Both the position numbers and the translations under genes were made by a program. Of a stretch of 64,000 nucleotides of DNA, positions 33,301 to 45,300 are shown piece after piece. How positions within the stretch are numbered: position 1 is the first letter of the stretch; each line of letters starts with the position of its first letter. Under the pieces are notes generated by a model. It worked only from the letters and a program-made list of their open reading frames with translations. It was not told the origin of the DNA and did no database searches. Origin of the DNA: Danio rerio (Eukaryota > Chordata > Actinopteri > Cypriniformes > Danionidae); contig NC_133184.1 of the NCBI RefSeq assembly GCF_049306965.1, positions 492,501 to 556,500 on the forward strand, in the 5' to 3' direction.

Positions 33301-36300
33301 AAGCTCTTAATGCTCAGTGTTTAGTGTCTAGTTTTTTATTTTTATGGGAAGCGTGTAATAAATAGTTGAAAGTAAATAAAGGCAGTTGTTTTGACAGAAA
33401 AAAAGCCTTCAGTCTTATACAACAGCTTTATTCTGTGATAACAACCGCCTGGATGTAGTTTATCCCTTATATAACATGCTTTGGAATGTCGCCAGTGACC
33501 AGTAAAAGTCAATTATTCTGAGAGTCCTGTAATAGGCGTCTGTAAAATGCATGTTTGTTATGTGTTTGTCTGTGGATAACTGACCTGTACACTATCAGGA
33601 GCTGATCCAGAATGCAGACGATGCAGGAGCTTCAACGGTGGTGTTTATTCACGATGAGAGACATTATGAGACGCACAGCCTGTGGACCAAAGAGCTCAGA
33701 AAGTACCAAGGTAATGGCATCATAAGGTGGTCACTAACTTTTCAATTTAAAAACGTCTGATTACTTAATTGACCACAGGTCAGCACAGATGACTTGTTAT
33801 TTCAGATAAAAGCATCTCTCAGGATAAGCAAGTGACCAGGCTTTCTACAGCCCATTTACAGTATCAAAGTAAACCACATCAGCAAAAACATGTATATGAG
33901 CTCTGTGATGTTTAAAAACGAAATGGTTTATTCTCTCGGGTGAAAAAAATAATAAAAAAATGTTGGTTTCAGTTTTCAGCCCAGATTGTTATTTGATTCA
34001 CATATGGATCAAATAAATCTTAAATTTATATTCTTAAACTCTGCCTGTAGTTCTGCAGTATTGCATTCAGTTGTTAAGGATCTTGTAGCGGCACTACAAG
34101 AGAGCAGTTGTGTTATTTAGGAATACTGAAGATCAGATGTCCAATGCTGCATCAGAAGGCATTTGTCTTCCAGTGCAGGCTCAACGGTTATTCCTCTCTC
34201 TCAGAGGTTGCTCAGTCCGAGTTAGGCAACGAATTGACCGCCAATCTTTCCAGGACAGTGACTGCTATTGGGTGTTAAGGTGGACATGCCCTCCTCCCAA
34301 GAGCTGGTTGCTTGGTTCTTGGTTGAAAGCTTTGTCGCCCCCCTTACGCTGTCCTTCCCAGAAGTGGACAAAGAGCACACTAAGCTGTGAAGGCATATTT
34401 GCTGGATTCTCGAACCTGATGGTTGATGCTCATCTATACAGGATGTCACCCTCTGTGTTTCTGCCATTTATGCTCACCATCATGCGGCTTATCGTTTGTA
34501 TTGGCTTCAATCCCTGGACTGGAACTGGAGTTATTTTTGTTCAATTTATTGTGTCTTGACTTCAGACTTCAACTCCCATGGAATCTTGAGGACCTGGTCT
34601 GGCTATGTACCCAAGGTTTCTACCACTGTTTTAAAATCAGGTAGTGAACCTGCAAACATTGCCTTTGCAGCAGGCAGGTTCAGCTCTAGCACTTTTGTTC
34701 TGTTTAAAGATCTGGGCAGCAGGGAAGTAAAGAGACAACCCCTTCCATTAATTCCATTGCCATCGGGGACATTGGTGGTGTTTTTGTCCTCATGCTATTG
34801 GCTTGGTAACATTGCCCATATCTTGGGATGTGCCTTCACGTAAAACTTAAAGTCATTGGTCTCCTTAGCGGAATTCCCCAATCAGTCAGGTGTAATATTT
34901 CTGTTCCATCCTTTAGAGAGTAATGCCACACTAGAGTTTGAGCATGCAAAATTACGGCGCTGTGAAAAGGGGCGAGGTTAAACAAGATGAATACGTCTGA
35001 CACTAGTCAGGTGTGCTCATTTAAGATAATTTATGATTCCTAAATCTTCAATAGAGGCAAACGCAAGTGTTAAGTTAGACAAACTAACACACTTTTGAGA
35101 AATCATCGTAGAACATGTGTAGGATAGTTTATATGCAACTCTTTGAAATGAGGCCCAAGCTATATTGTGTAATCTTTTGTTTGTAACCTTGATCTGGCAG
35201 GACCGGCTCTCTATGCCTTCAATGATGCAGCATTCACAGAGGAAGACTGGGAGGGAATACAGAGAGTTGGCAGAAGCATCAAGCAGGATGATCCTACAAA
35301 AGTTGGGAGATTTGGCATTGGTTTCAACTCTGTTTATCATATTACAGGTGAGAACAAATTAAAACTTTGATATGAGGCTAAAATGTCTCCTCCTTACAGT
35401 ATGTGTGCAGTATTTGCATTAATTCAGCAGCTCATTATCAATCCCTTACATTATCATTACTCATCATAGTGCATTATAATGTACATGATCCCTGATCAGC
35501 TGCAACATCATTCTGTATGAATAATTATCGTATTTTATTTACAGACTTGCCATGTGTCTTCAGTTCTGAACACCTTGCCATTTTTGACCCGCAAAAGCAG
35601 ATGTTTGATGATGATGAAGAAGGCTATCGATGGTCTTTGGATGATGAAGAGGACAGAGAGAGCTTGCTGAAATTTACAGATCAGTTTCAGCCCTTTCGAA
35701 ATATTGTCAGTCAAGTCAGCTGCAGTACCTGGGAGAAGGTCATCAGGGATGAGAAATACTTCAAAGGAACACTCTTCCGGTTCCCCCTGCGTAATGAGGC
35801 TTCTGAGATCTCGGATAACCTGTACGACTCCACTAAAGTTAAACAGCTTTTTGACAGTTTCCTTGCTGATGCAGACATCAGTCTTCTTTTTCTGAGGAAT
35901 GTGTCATCCATTTCTTTGCTGCATATTGACACCAATGGCACCTGCAACAATACACTCAAGGTTTCAGCGTCAAATCACTTTCACAATGATCTCTCTCATG
36001 TTAAGCTACAACTGCTTGACCGAAAAACATGTGTCAAAACCGTATCCTACATTCCCCATCAAAGCGAAGAAAAAAAGTCTAAGTGGCTCGTGACAACTTG
36101 TCTTCTGAGACATGGATCTAATCCAGAGATTGACTCTCTTGCCAGTAAGCTGAGCTTCTGCCCTCAGGTTGATGCAGCATTTCGATTAGAAGACAGGTCA
36201 CTTTGCAGTGGAAGACTAAGTTGCTTTCTGCCACTTCCAAATAATGACTCAAACAAAACTGGACTTCCTGTTCACATCAATGCTTGCTTTGGCCTGACAG

Positions 36301-39300
36301 ATAACCGGAGGTTCATCAAATGGCAAGAAGAGGACCAGAAGAATGATGAATCTGCCATATGGAATGAGCTACTAATTAAAAATGTTCTTCCTCATGTGTA
36401 TCGAATGTTGATCCTAGATGCCATTCAGATATCCAGAAACCCAACTCTGCCAGCCGACACTGTGTACAATCTTTGGCCTGACCTATCCAAGACTGTGCTT
36501 AAAGATAGATGGCATAAAGTTGCAGCAGATACTCTGAAGGGTCTTTTTGGATACAAGATCTTTCACCTTGCCAGTGATGAGAAGACCTGGGTGTCTCCCT
36601 CAGATGCAGTCCTTCCAGTCAACAACTTACACAGTGACACGATGTCTGCAGTTTCAAGGTTACTGATTGGTGAAGGAGAGAAATTGGTCAAAGTTCCAGA
36701 ACATGTCTTGAAAGATGTTCAAGAAATCTTCCCCCAAAGTGATACCCTGACATGGGTGACTCCATCTTATGTTAGAGATGTCATTCGCAGAAGTGCGGCC
36801 GGAAACCTCAGCAAAGATGACAAATACCGTCTTCTTGAATTTGCTCTGAGTGATGGCAAGTTTACAGATCTACAAGGTCTTCAGATTGTCCCTCTCAGTG
36901 ATGGAACCTTCACTTCTATCAGTACTGGGGTGCAGAACGCTGTTTTAATTGACAATGAGAAGTTTCCAAGGTACGGTTGGACATCTCTTTTCTACTTCTT
37001 TAGTGTCATTATATTCTGCTGGCAAAGTGGTAATAATCCGTTTTCTTCCTTGTTTAGGACATTACTGCCATTTTGTAAAGAGAGATTTTTAGTCAATGAT
37101 CTGAGCCAACTTTGCACTACACAACTGCGGAAACTAGCAGAAAAGAGTAAGAAAATCTATTAAATATATTTATTCAATTATTACAATATATTGAATATCT
37201 TTTATGCACGTTTGTGAATTTTGTTCTAATTAATCACTGTTTTTCAGACACATACAACATCATCAATTTGGATGCAAGACGTGTTGTTGAGCTCACCAAG
37301 AAGCACTTACCTAAGGACTGGACGGTGACCAAAGGTCATGTTAAATGGAAAACAGCAGATAATCATCACCCACCGAAGAGCTGGCTGCCTGAATTCTGGA
37401 AGTTTCTTAACAGTGAATATAATGATTTAAGAAACTTTAGTGACATGCCATTAATACCACTGGAACCACTACAGAATTCAGGCAACTCTCTATTGTTAGC
37501 AAGATTGCAGAGTAACACAACTTTGATCTTTCAGAGTAGCATTGGGTCCAGCCTATCAGAAAATGTTCAGAAAGTGTTAAGAATGGTGGGGTGTACAGTC
37601 ATAATAAGAGATGAGTGTCTTAGACATCATGACATAGAGAGTTATGTTCTTCCAGCATCACCAAGAAATGTCCTGCAAGTCTTTGCAAACTCACACAGAG
37701 ATCAGCTCATCAACGGCATTGCTTCTGCTTCATCACATGAAATAGAGGAGTTGAAAGACTATCTCTCTTCCTTGGGTAATCTCTCTAATCCTGAAAGGAA
37801 CTTGCTTACTGTATTGCCAATTTTCAGAACAATGTCTGGGAAATATGTTGCAGTTCAGTCAAAACAAGCTGTTGTTTCAGTGACCAGTCCAGCCATTCCA
37901 AAGGATCTGCCAATGCCTGAAACTTTTGTGCAATGTACAAATGAAGCAGATCGGAGACTATTAACTCTTCTGAATATCGAACTCTTGGATGCAGCTAAAG
38001 TGGCTGTTCATTTGGTTAAATGCATCGAAACCGGCTTTTTCAAGAGAGGTGAGGAACAGAAAATAATGACCTGGATCCTGAATAATGGTAGTATTCTTCT
38101 TTCGCAAAGCGAAAAGCTGCTCACGAAAACTAAAAGTCTCAATTTTATTGAGACAGCTCAGGGAGAACGCAAACAAGCCTCAAACATTTTTGATCCAAGA
38201 ATCAGGATCTTCCAGGACCTTTTTGAGGCAGATTTCTTTCCCCCACCTGCTTACACAAAGACCCATGAAATGCTTCAGAGTTTGCAACGCCTTGGCCTAA
38301 AGACAGAGCAAAAACAAATATCAACAGCAGACATACTTCAGATTATAAATCAAATTGAAAAGCTTTGTGTCCACTCACCAGAGAAGGCATCCAAAAAAGC
38401 ACATGCTCTCGTTCAAGTATTAAATGAGAATGATTTCCTTTCAAAATTCAGCAAGACGCAGATAGGAGAGATGGTGCAAAGGCAGTGGGTGCCTTGTGCA
38501 AATCCAAAGTTCTCAACTGGAAGCAAGAGTGGTCTCTTTAAGCCTGCTGAAATAAGGCATTCAAAGTACTCTCAAATTGTTGGATGTGTAATGCCACTCA
38601 CCTCTGACCTAAAGGCACATGTCTGCAAAAGTCTTGGAATTAATGAGCCCCCTCCTGCTGAAAAAGTCTTGGAGAACCTCTCTGCTCTGAAATCACTGGT
38701 CAACCCAAGTTTTGATTCTCAGTTTAAAACCAAGCTGCACAGCATTTACAAATTCATGCAAGACAACGTTGAAAAGTTCAGATATTTAATGGGCACAAAA
38801 TGCATTCACTGGATTTGGAATAAAAGTCAGTTTGTACGTCCAGAAGATTTGATTTTAGTCTATCCACCTGATTTGGATCTAAGCCCCTACATCAAGAAAG
38901 TGCCTGAAGAGTTTTTGCCATATGAAAATCTGTTCACAAAATTGGGTGTGAAGAAAACGCTGAGTGATGAGGAGATTGAAGGCATACTCCATGACATGAA
39001 AGAAAGAATTGTCCGCAGGAACCCTCCTCATGGAGACTCGACAGAACTAAAAGTGTCAATTGCCATTCTTGACTGGATGCGAAAGAAGGAAAAGCTGTTG
39101 AAGGACAGTACCCCTGTGCCTGTCATGACACAAAACCAAAACTTTACTCTGCAGTCTTTGTCCAAAACAGTCTTCTGTGACATCAGTGAAGAAGGGCTTG
39201 ATGACCTAAAACAAGACAATGAAGAATTCTATGTCATTCATGAAGAAGTTCTGCCCATCACCGCAAGATGGTTGAAAGTCCCATGTTTAAGTACTCGCAT

Positions 39301-42300
39301 CTTAAAGTCTCAGTTTACAGAAGCAGAGCAAGAGTCCTTTGGAATCGAGCAATGTGGGCAATTTGAACCAATTACTCAAAGAATAAAGAACATTCTTAAA
39401 GAGTATGATGAAGAAAGTGACATTTTCAAAGAACTGCTGCAAAACGCAGAGGATGCTGGGGCAACCACATGTAAATTCCTCCTTGACTTGAGAAAACACA
39501 GAGATCCGCCTGAAAGCCTCATTGATGATGGAATGGCCCTCTGCAATGGACCATGCCTTTGGATCTTCAACAACGAACTGTTTTCAGAAGAAGACTGGAG
39601 AAACATTCTCAAGGTGGGATCAGCATCAAAGGAAAACAAAGTTGAGATGATTGGAAAGTTCGGGCTTGGGTTTAACGCTGTTTACCATGTGAGTGACATT
39701 CCCTCTATTCTGAGTGGGAAAAAGCTTCTCATTCTTGATCCAAATGTCACCCATCTGGAAAAGCACATAGGCAGCAAAGGGAACCCGGGAATTAAACTTG
39801 ACCCATTCCAAGAAAGGCTCTGCAAAAGGTTTCCTGGACAGTTTAAACCTTACGAAGGAATTTTCGATTGTGATCTGTCAGTGCGAAACAGCAAGAGAGC
39901 TTACAATGGCACCTTGATTAAATTACCCTTTCGTACTCAGGAAGAGGCAGAGACGTCTAAGATCAGTTCAAAGGTATATGACGAGCAGCGCATCCTGAGC
40001 TTTATAAATCATTTGACTGACAACTCACAATCTCACGTATTGTTTCTGAAGACTGTTACATCTATGTCACTTCAAATTGTCCCCAAAACTGCGTCTACTC
40101 CGCCACTGAGTGATCAGATTCAGACTCCTCTGAAAATATCAAGAGAAGTCTTGAACTCATTTCTTGTCTCAAATGACACACTTCTCCAAAAGCTCAAGAG
40201 CAATTTCAGAAATATTGATATCCCATGGCACAAGATTACTGATGCCAGCACAGCACACATTGTTAAAATAGTTCAGGAGCACTCCGAGAAATCCCTCACC
40301 CAGTACTGGCTTTTGTACTCATGTTTTGGGAGTCAGGAGTCTTTGCAAATGTTCCAGAGAAAAAACGAACAAGACCATGTGTTTTCATTTCCAATTGGAG
40401 GTATAGCTGTACCATTGCAGAAAGAGGGAAAAACTAAAGCATGGTCCCCTGATAAAAGCCTCTCTGGCCAGGCTTTTTGCTTTCTCCCACTTTCAATTGA
40501 GACAGGTCTTCCAGTCCATGTCAATGGTACCTTTGCAATCACATCAAACAGGAAAAATCTGTGGGAAAAAGGAGTGAAGTCTGAGTGGAACAAAGCTTTA
40601 CTTAAAGATGCTGTAACTTCTGCTTACATCACTACACTGCTTGAGCTGAAGAAAATGAGCCAAAATGGTGACATTCAGAACTATTTCTTCTGTACATTCT
40701 GGCCAAACACAGCAAAAGTCTCCAAAGCATTTCTTCCTGTGGTTGAGTCTTTCTACTCAGCAGTTGTGCAGAATGCCAATGGTAAATCTCTGGAGCTTTT
40801 CAGCAATGAACATGCTTGGTGTTCTGTAGACAAGGTGAGATTTCTTAATTCAGAGATCGAGGAGAACCCTGCAGTTGGAGGCATTGCCATGAAAGTGATC
40901 TTGAGCTTGGGAGCTTCTTATTCTTCTGTTGTTTCCCTGCCATCATGGGTTAAACAGAGTTTTATCGATTGTGGCTTTGAGCAATTAATCAAACAGAGAA
41001 CAATCAACTGGCCTGAGTTTTACAGCATTGTCTTGAACAACTTGAGCATAGTGGATCCTCACAACAGAAATACTCTTGTGCTGAATGCCATTGACTTGAA
41101 TGATCCTGCTGTTGATGACCTACTGAAAAGTCACCCTTGCATTCCAACACAGAGTTGTACAGATCTTCAGTTTATCAAGCGACTTGTGAATCCTTCTGGT
41201 AAAATGGCTTGTTTGTATGAACTTGAGGAAGGACGCTTTCTTGAGGGGACTCCAAACGACTTCCTCTCACCAAAAAGAATTCAGCGACTTTCCGGCTTGG
41301 GAATGCTGAGTGACCATCTACATTCTGATGACATCATAGAAAGAGCAGGGAAGATTTCCAGCTTTTGGCAACAGGACAAATCTAAATGTCGTAAGCGTCT
41401 TCTGTGTCTCATGGAGTCAATGAGAAACTCCTTAGAAGATGTGAAATCTCCACACTGGCAGACATTGTCTCAAGTACCATTTCTTCCTGCATTTCCTCCT
41501 TCGGTTCAGCAAAACAAAGACACCCCTGTGCTTAAAAAACCCTCTGAAGTTTACACTGACAGTTGTCGCGATTTAGTAAGCATGTCAGAATTCACGCTTG
41601 ATCATTCACACCTTCAAATACACATGTATGATCCAATTCTCCAAAACCTGAGAGTACAGCCAAATCCACCAGTTGAGACGGTTCTTCAGCAACTGTTAAA
41701 AGCACACAAACACTGCAAGGCATTTAAACAGACTGCTCTCCTCAACATTGCCCAGTCTTGCTATGAATATCTTAACCTTTACTTGATAGAGCAGAAAGAT
41801 CCCAATCCCATTATGGTCCATGCAAAGTCATTTCCATTCATTTTCATTGAGGATCGGTTTGTAAATGTAAGGTCAGTGGCCAGAAGTGGAGAATTTGAGG
41901 AGAAACCGTATCTCTACATGCTTCCAGTCATCTTCTCCAGATTTGAGACCCTCTGGAACAACCTTGGAATAAATGAACAATTCACAAAAGAGCAATATGT
42001 TGCTGCACTTGAGGAAATGAAGGGTTTATATGGATCCCGTCCTCTTTCCAGGTTAGATCTCAATAAATGTGTTGCTATACTCATGAAAGGGCTGTACAAA
42101 ATGAAAGATGAAAAGCTCCAAAACTGCCTTATACCCGATGAGAAAGGTGTGCTGACATCTTCTAAAGAACTGAGATTTAATGACAGCCCATGGATGCCCA
42201 TCTCAGCTGGGGTCAAGCTCTCCCATGAGCTGATACCTCGGCCTGTGGCCTGTCATTTCGGTGTAATGACAACAAGACACCATACTCTGAAGAATCATTT

Positions 42301-45300
42301 GGTCAGTGGGTTTTCCTTTCATGCCAAAGAGTTTGGACAAAGCGAGAAACTAACTGTCAGATTAAAAAATATAATTGATGCATATCCATCCAAAAAGGAT
42401 ATTCTGAAAGAGCTCATTCAAAACGCTGATGATGCACAGGCGACAGAAATCCACTTTGTGTGGGACAAAAGAAAACATCAGACAAAAAAGATATTTGGGA
42501 AGAAGTGGGAACTGCTTCAAGGCCCGGCACTTTGTGTGTACAACAACAGAACCTTTTCTGATGCTGATCTGCAAGGCATTCAGCAGCTGGGGGAAGGAGG
42601 AAAACATGGCACTTTAGGCAGAACTGGGAAATATGGACTTGGCTTCAATTCTGTCTATCATCTGACAGACTGTCCATCTATCCTGACCGGTGACAAATGG
42701 CTGTGCATTTCTGATCCAAACCTGAAATATGTTGATGGTATAACAAAACAGTCCCCAGGCTGCAAGTTTTCAATGGGAGACACATTTAAAAAGTCATTTG
42801 AGGATGTTTATCAGACCTTTCTTCCAGACATGTTTGCACTCAATACTGGAGCCATGTTCAGGCTCCCTCTCAGGACAGAGAAAATGGCTGAAAAATCTGA
42901 AATATCCAGACATGCAGTCACAGATCATGACATGAAGGAACTTTACTATGCATTGGCTGAAGATCCTGAAGGACTGATTCTCTTCTTAAAACACGTCACA
43001 AAAATACAGTTCTCAGAGATCAGTGAAGATGGAAAACAAGCTAAATGTTCTTTCCTTATTGAAAAGAAATACACAGAGAAGAGCTTGGAAAGCAAGGACA
43101 AATTTCACAAACATGTTGGAGAATCTCTTTTATCAGGAACAGCAGAACCGTGCAAAACCATGTATGGCATTCAAATCTCATCTGGAAATAGGCAAAGTCA
43201 GTGGCTCATTGCAGAGAGCTTTGGCTTTTCAAAACAAAACTTTGAGCAAAAAACCAAGCAAGATCATTTCAAAGTACCTCAAGCTGCTCTGGCTGCATGT
43301 TGGAAGAGCTCATTTAACTACCCATTTACAGGCAGGGCATATTGTTCCTTGCCTTTACCTGGCATAACTAGCTTACCTGTCCATGTGAACGCGAATTTCG
43401 AAATTGATTCATCTAGGAGGGATTTGTGGAAAGAGGATGGTGATAGTCTGAAGACTCAGTGGAACCACTCATTGCAAGTCAACATCATTTCACAGCTTTA
43501 TGCTGACCTCCTGGTGCGAATCTGTTCAGTCACAAAGAAAGATAAGCCTAAATCTCTTCTATCCCTCAGGGTAGAGCTAGATGAGTCTTGCCTAAAATAC
43601 TTTCCTTGCATTTCTCCAGAAGTGAATAAAGTCTGGCATGAGATGATCCATCAAGTTTACAGATCAATCAGTCAACACAATCTTCCTGTTATACCAACTG
43701 CACATGCTGTTTCTGTAGATTCAGCTCATCTTTCCCAACAAAAATACACAGTTAACTGGTACAGTCTATCTACACCACATTCAGAAAATTGTCCTTATTT
43801 TACAACCAGTGACCATGATGGGATTTTTGAAATTTTAGATGATACTGGCATGAAAGTAGTTCCAAACACTGTAAGAATACAAGAAATAAGAAAGCACTTC
43901 CAGTTGGCTGGTGTAAATGTGCAAGAAGTGAGTGCTTCAACAGTGATTAATTTCTTGAAACAAAGATCACTGAATGATCCTACCCAGACAACTAATGGCT
44001 TACCTTTGCCCATCAACCAGACATTGATCAAAGACAAAACAAGGTGTTCAAAACTTCTGAGATTCTGCTTGACAAAACCCTGTCAAGAAACAATTCATGC
44101 CCTCAGTGGGCTGCCTCTTCTCCTCACACAAGATGAGGTGTTAAGAGTCTTTGATGCCGAGTCCCCAAAGCTAATATCAAAGTTCAGCAGTCTTTTCCCA
44201 GAGCATCAGGAAATGTTTGCAGATATGGGTGTCAATGGAGAACATTCTCAAATTCTGTGTCAGGGAAATTTTGTTAAGGGCTTAACCATTGACCTGGCAG
44301 CAACATACTTAAAACCAGAACTTGAAAAACTGCTCAGGGAGTCAGTACCTCATGAAAGTTGCCAGCTCTACAAAGCAGAGACAGAGATAATTAAATGGTT
44401 AAACATGTTATGGAGCTTCTTTGTAGATCAAGAGAAAAGCTATCAAAATGAACAGATAAATGTATTCAGTGAGATTAAAAAACACTTTAATGACAGCCCC
44501 ATCTTGCCAGTCATCTGCCCCAGTCAAAATGACATGCATTTCTTGCAAACAGTGGGGAACATATCAAAAGTGATTAACAAGCCAGATGAAAAAAATGTCT
44601 CCATTCTCATAAAACTGGGATTCATGAAAATAGACCTCAGCTTTTTGTTGCCGGTGCCTCCTGAGTTCCGTCTGATGTATGTGTATCCAGAACTCCTGCA
44701 AACAGGAGACAGCAGTGCTGTATTGAGAGAGGTTTATCATGTACCTCATTCACAATTCGAAAAACTGTCTGAAAAGGATGCTGTAGATCTTCAAAAGTTC
44801 TTGCAGAGTGGCATCAGAGATTCCAGTAACAAAAGTGAACACATGCAGATGTTGAAGTCTCTGCCCCTGTTTGAGTCAATAACTGGAAAACGTAAAAGGA
44901 TTGATTTACACAAAAAGGTATTCATTCTGAAGTCGCAGCATCACACTGACTTCCCGAAACTGTACCAGATTGAAGGATGTGACAGTCTATTCCTCAAGCC
45001 CACCTTGGTAAACTTAGAATTGGCTGAACTTCTAAACATTCATAGTCTAAATGATTTGGAGTTCTGTGTAGAGTTTATTCTTCCTTCTGTGCATATGATG
45101 GAAGAGGCCAAGCTTCTTGATTTAATGCGGTTGTTGCTAAAACTTGGGTCAGTGGACCAAAGGATTGTCTCTGCATTGAAAGATGTCAGATTAATTCGTG
45201 ACATCCACGGCTCTCTACAGGTGGCTTCATACTTCTATGATGACAATGAACCACTCTACAAGATAATGCTTCCAAAGGACAGATTTGTGCCAAACACCTT

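Noticed and set aside
34110-34559. 149-codon open frame in sacsin-like intron 4
   Set aside because: No domain, no splice or codon evidence, and a comparable antisense frame; it lies between two well-supported coding exons.
35517-37163. Continuous 548-codon reading through 36970-37163
   Set aside because: The final part runs through two introns: GT at 36971 and AG at 37057 remove a hydrophobic stretch unlike sacsin, and GT at 37147 ends the small exon.
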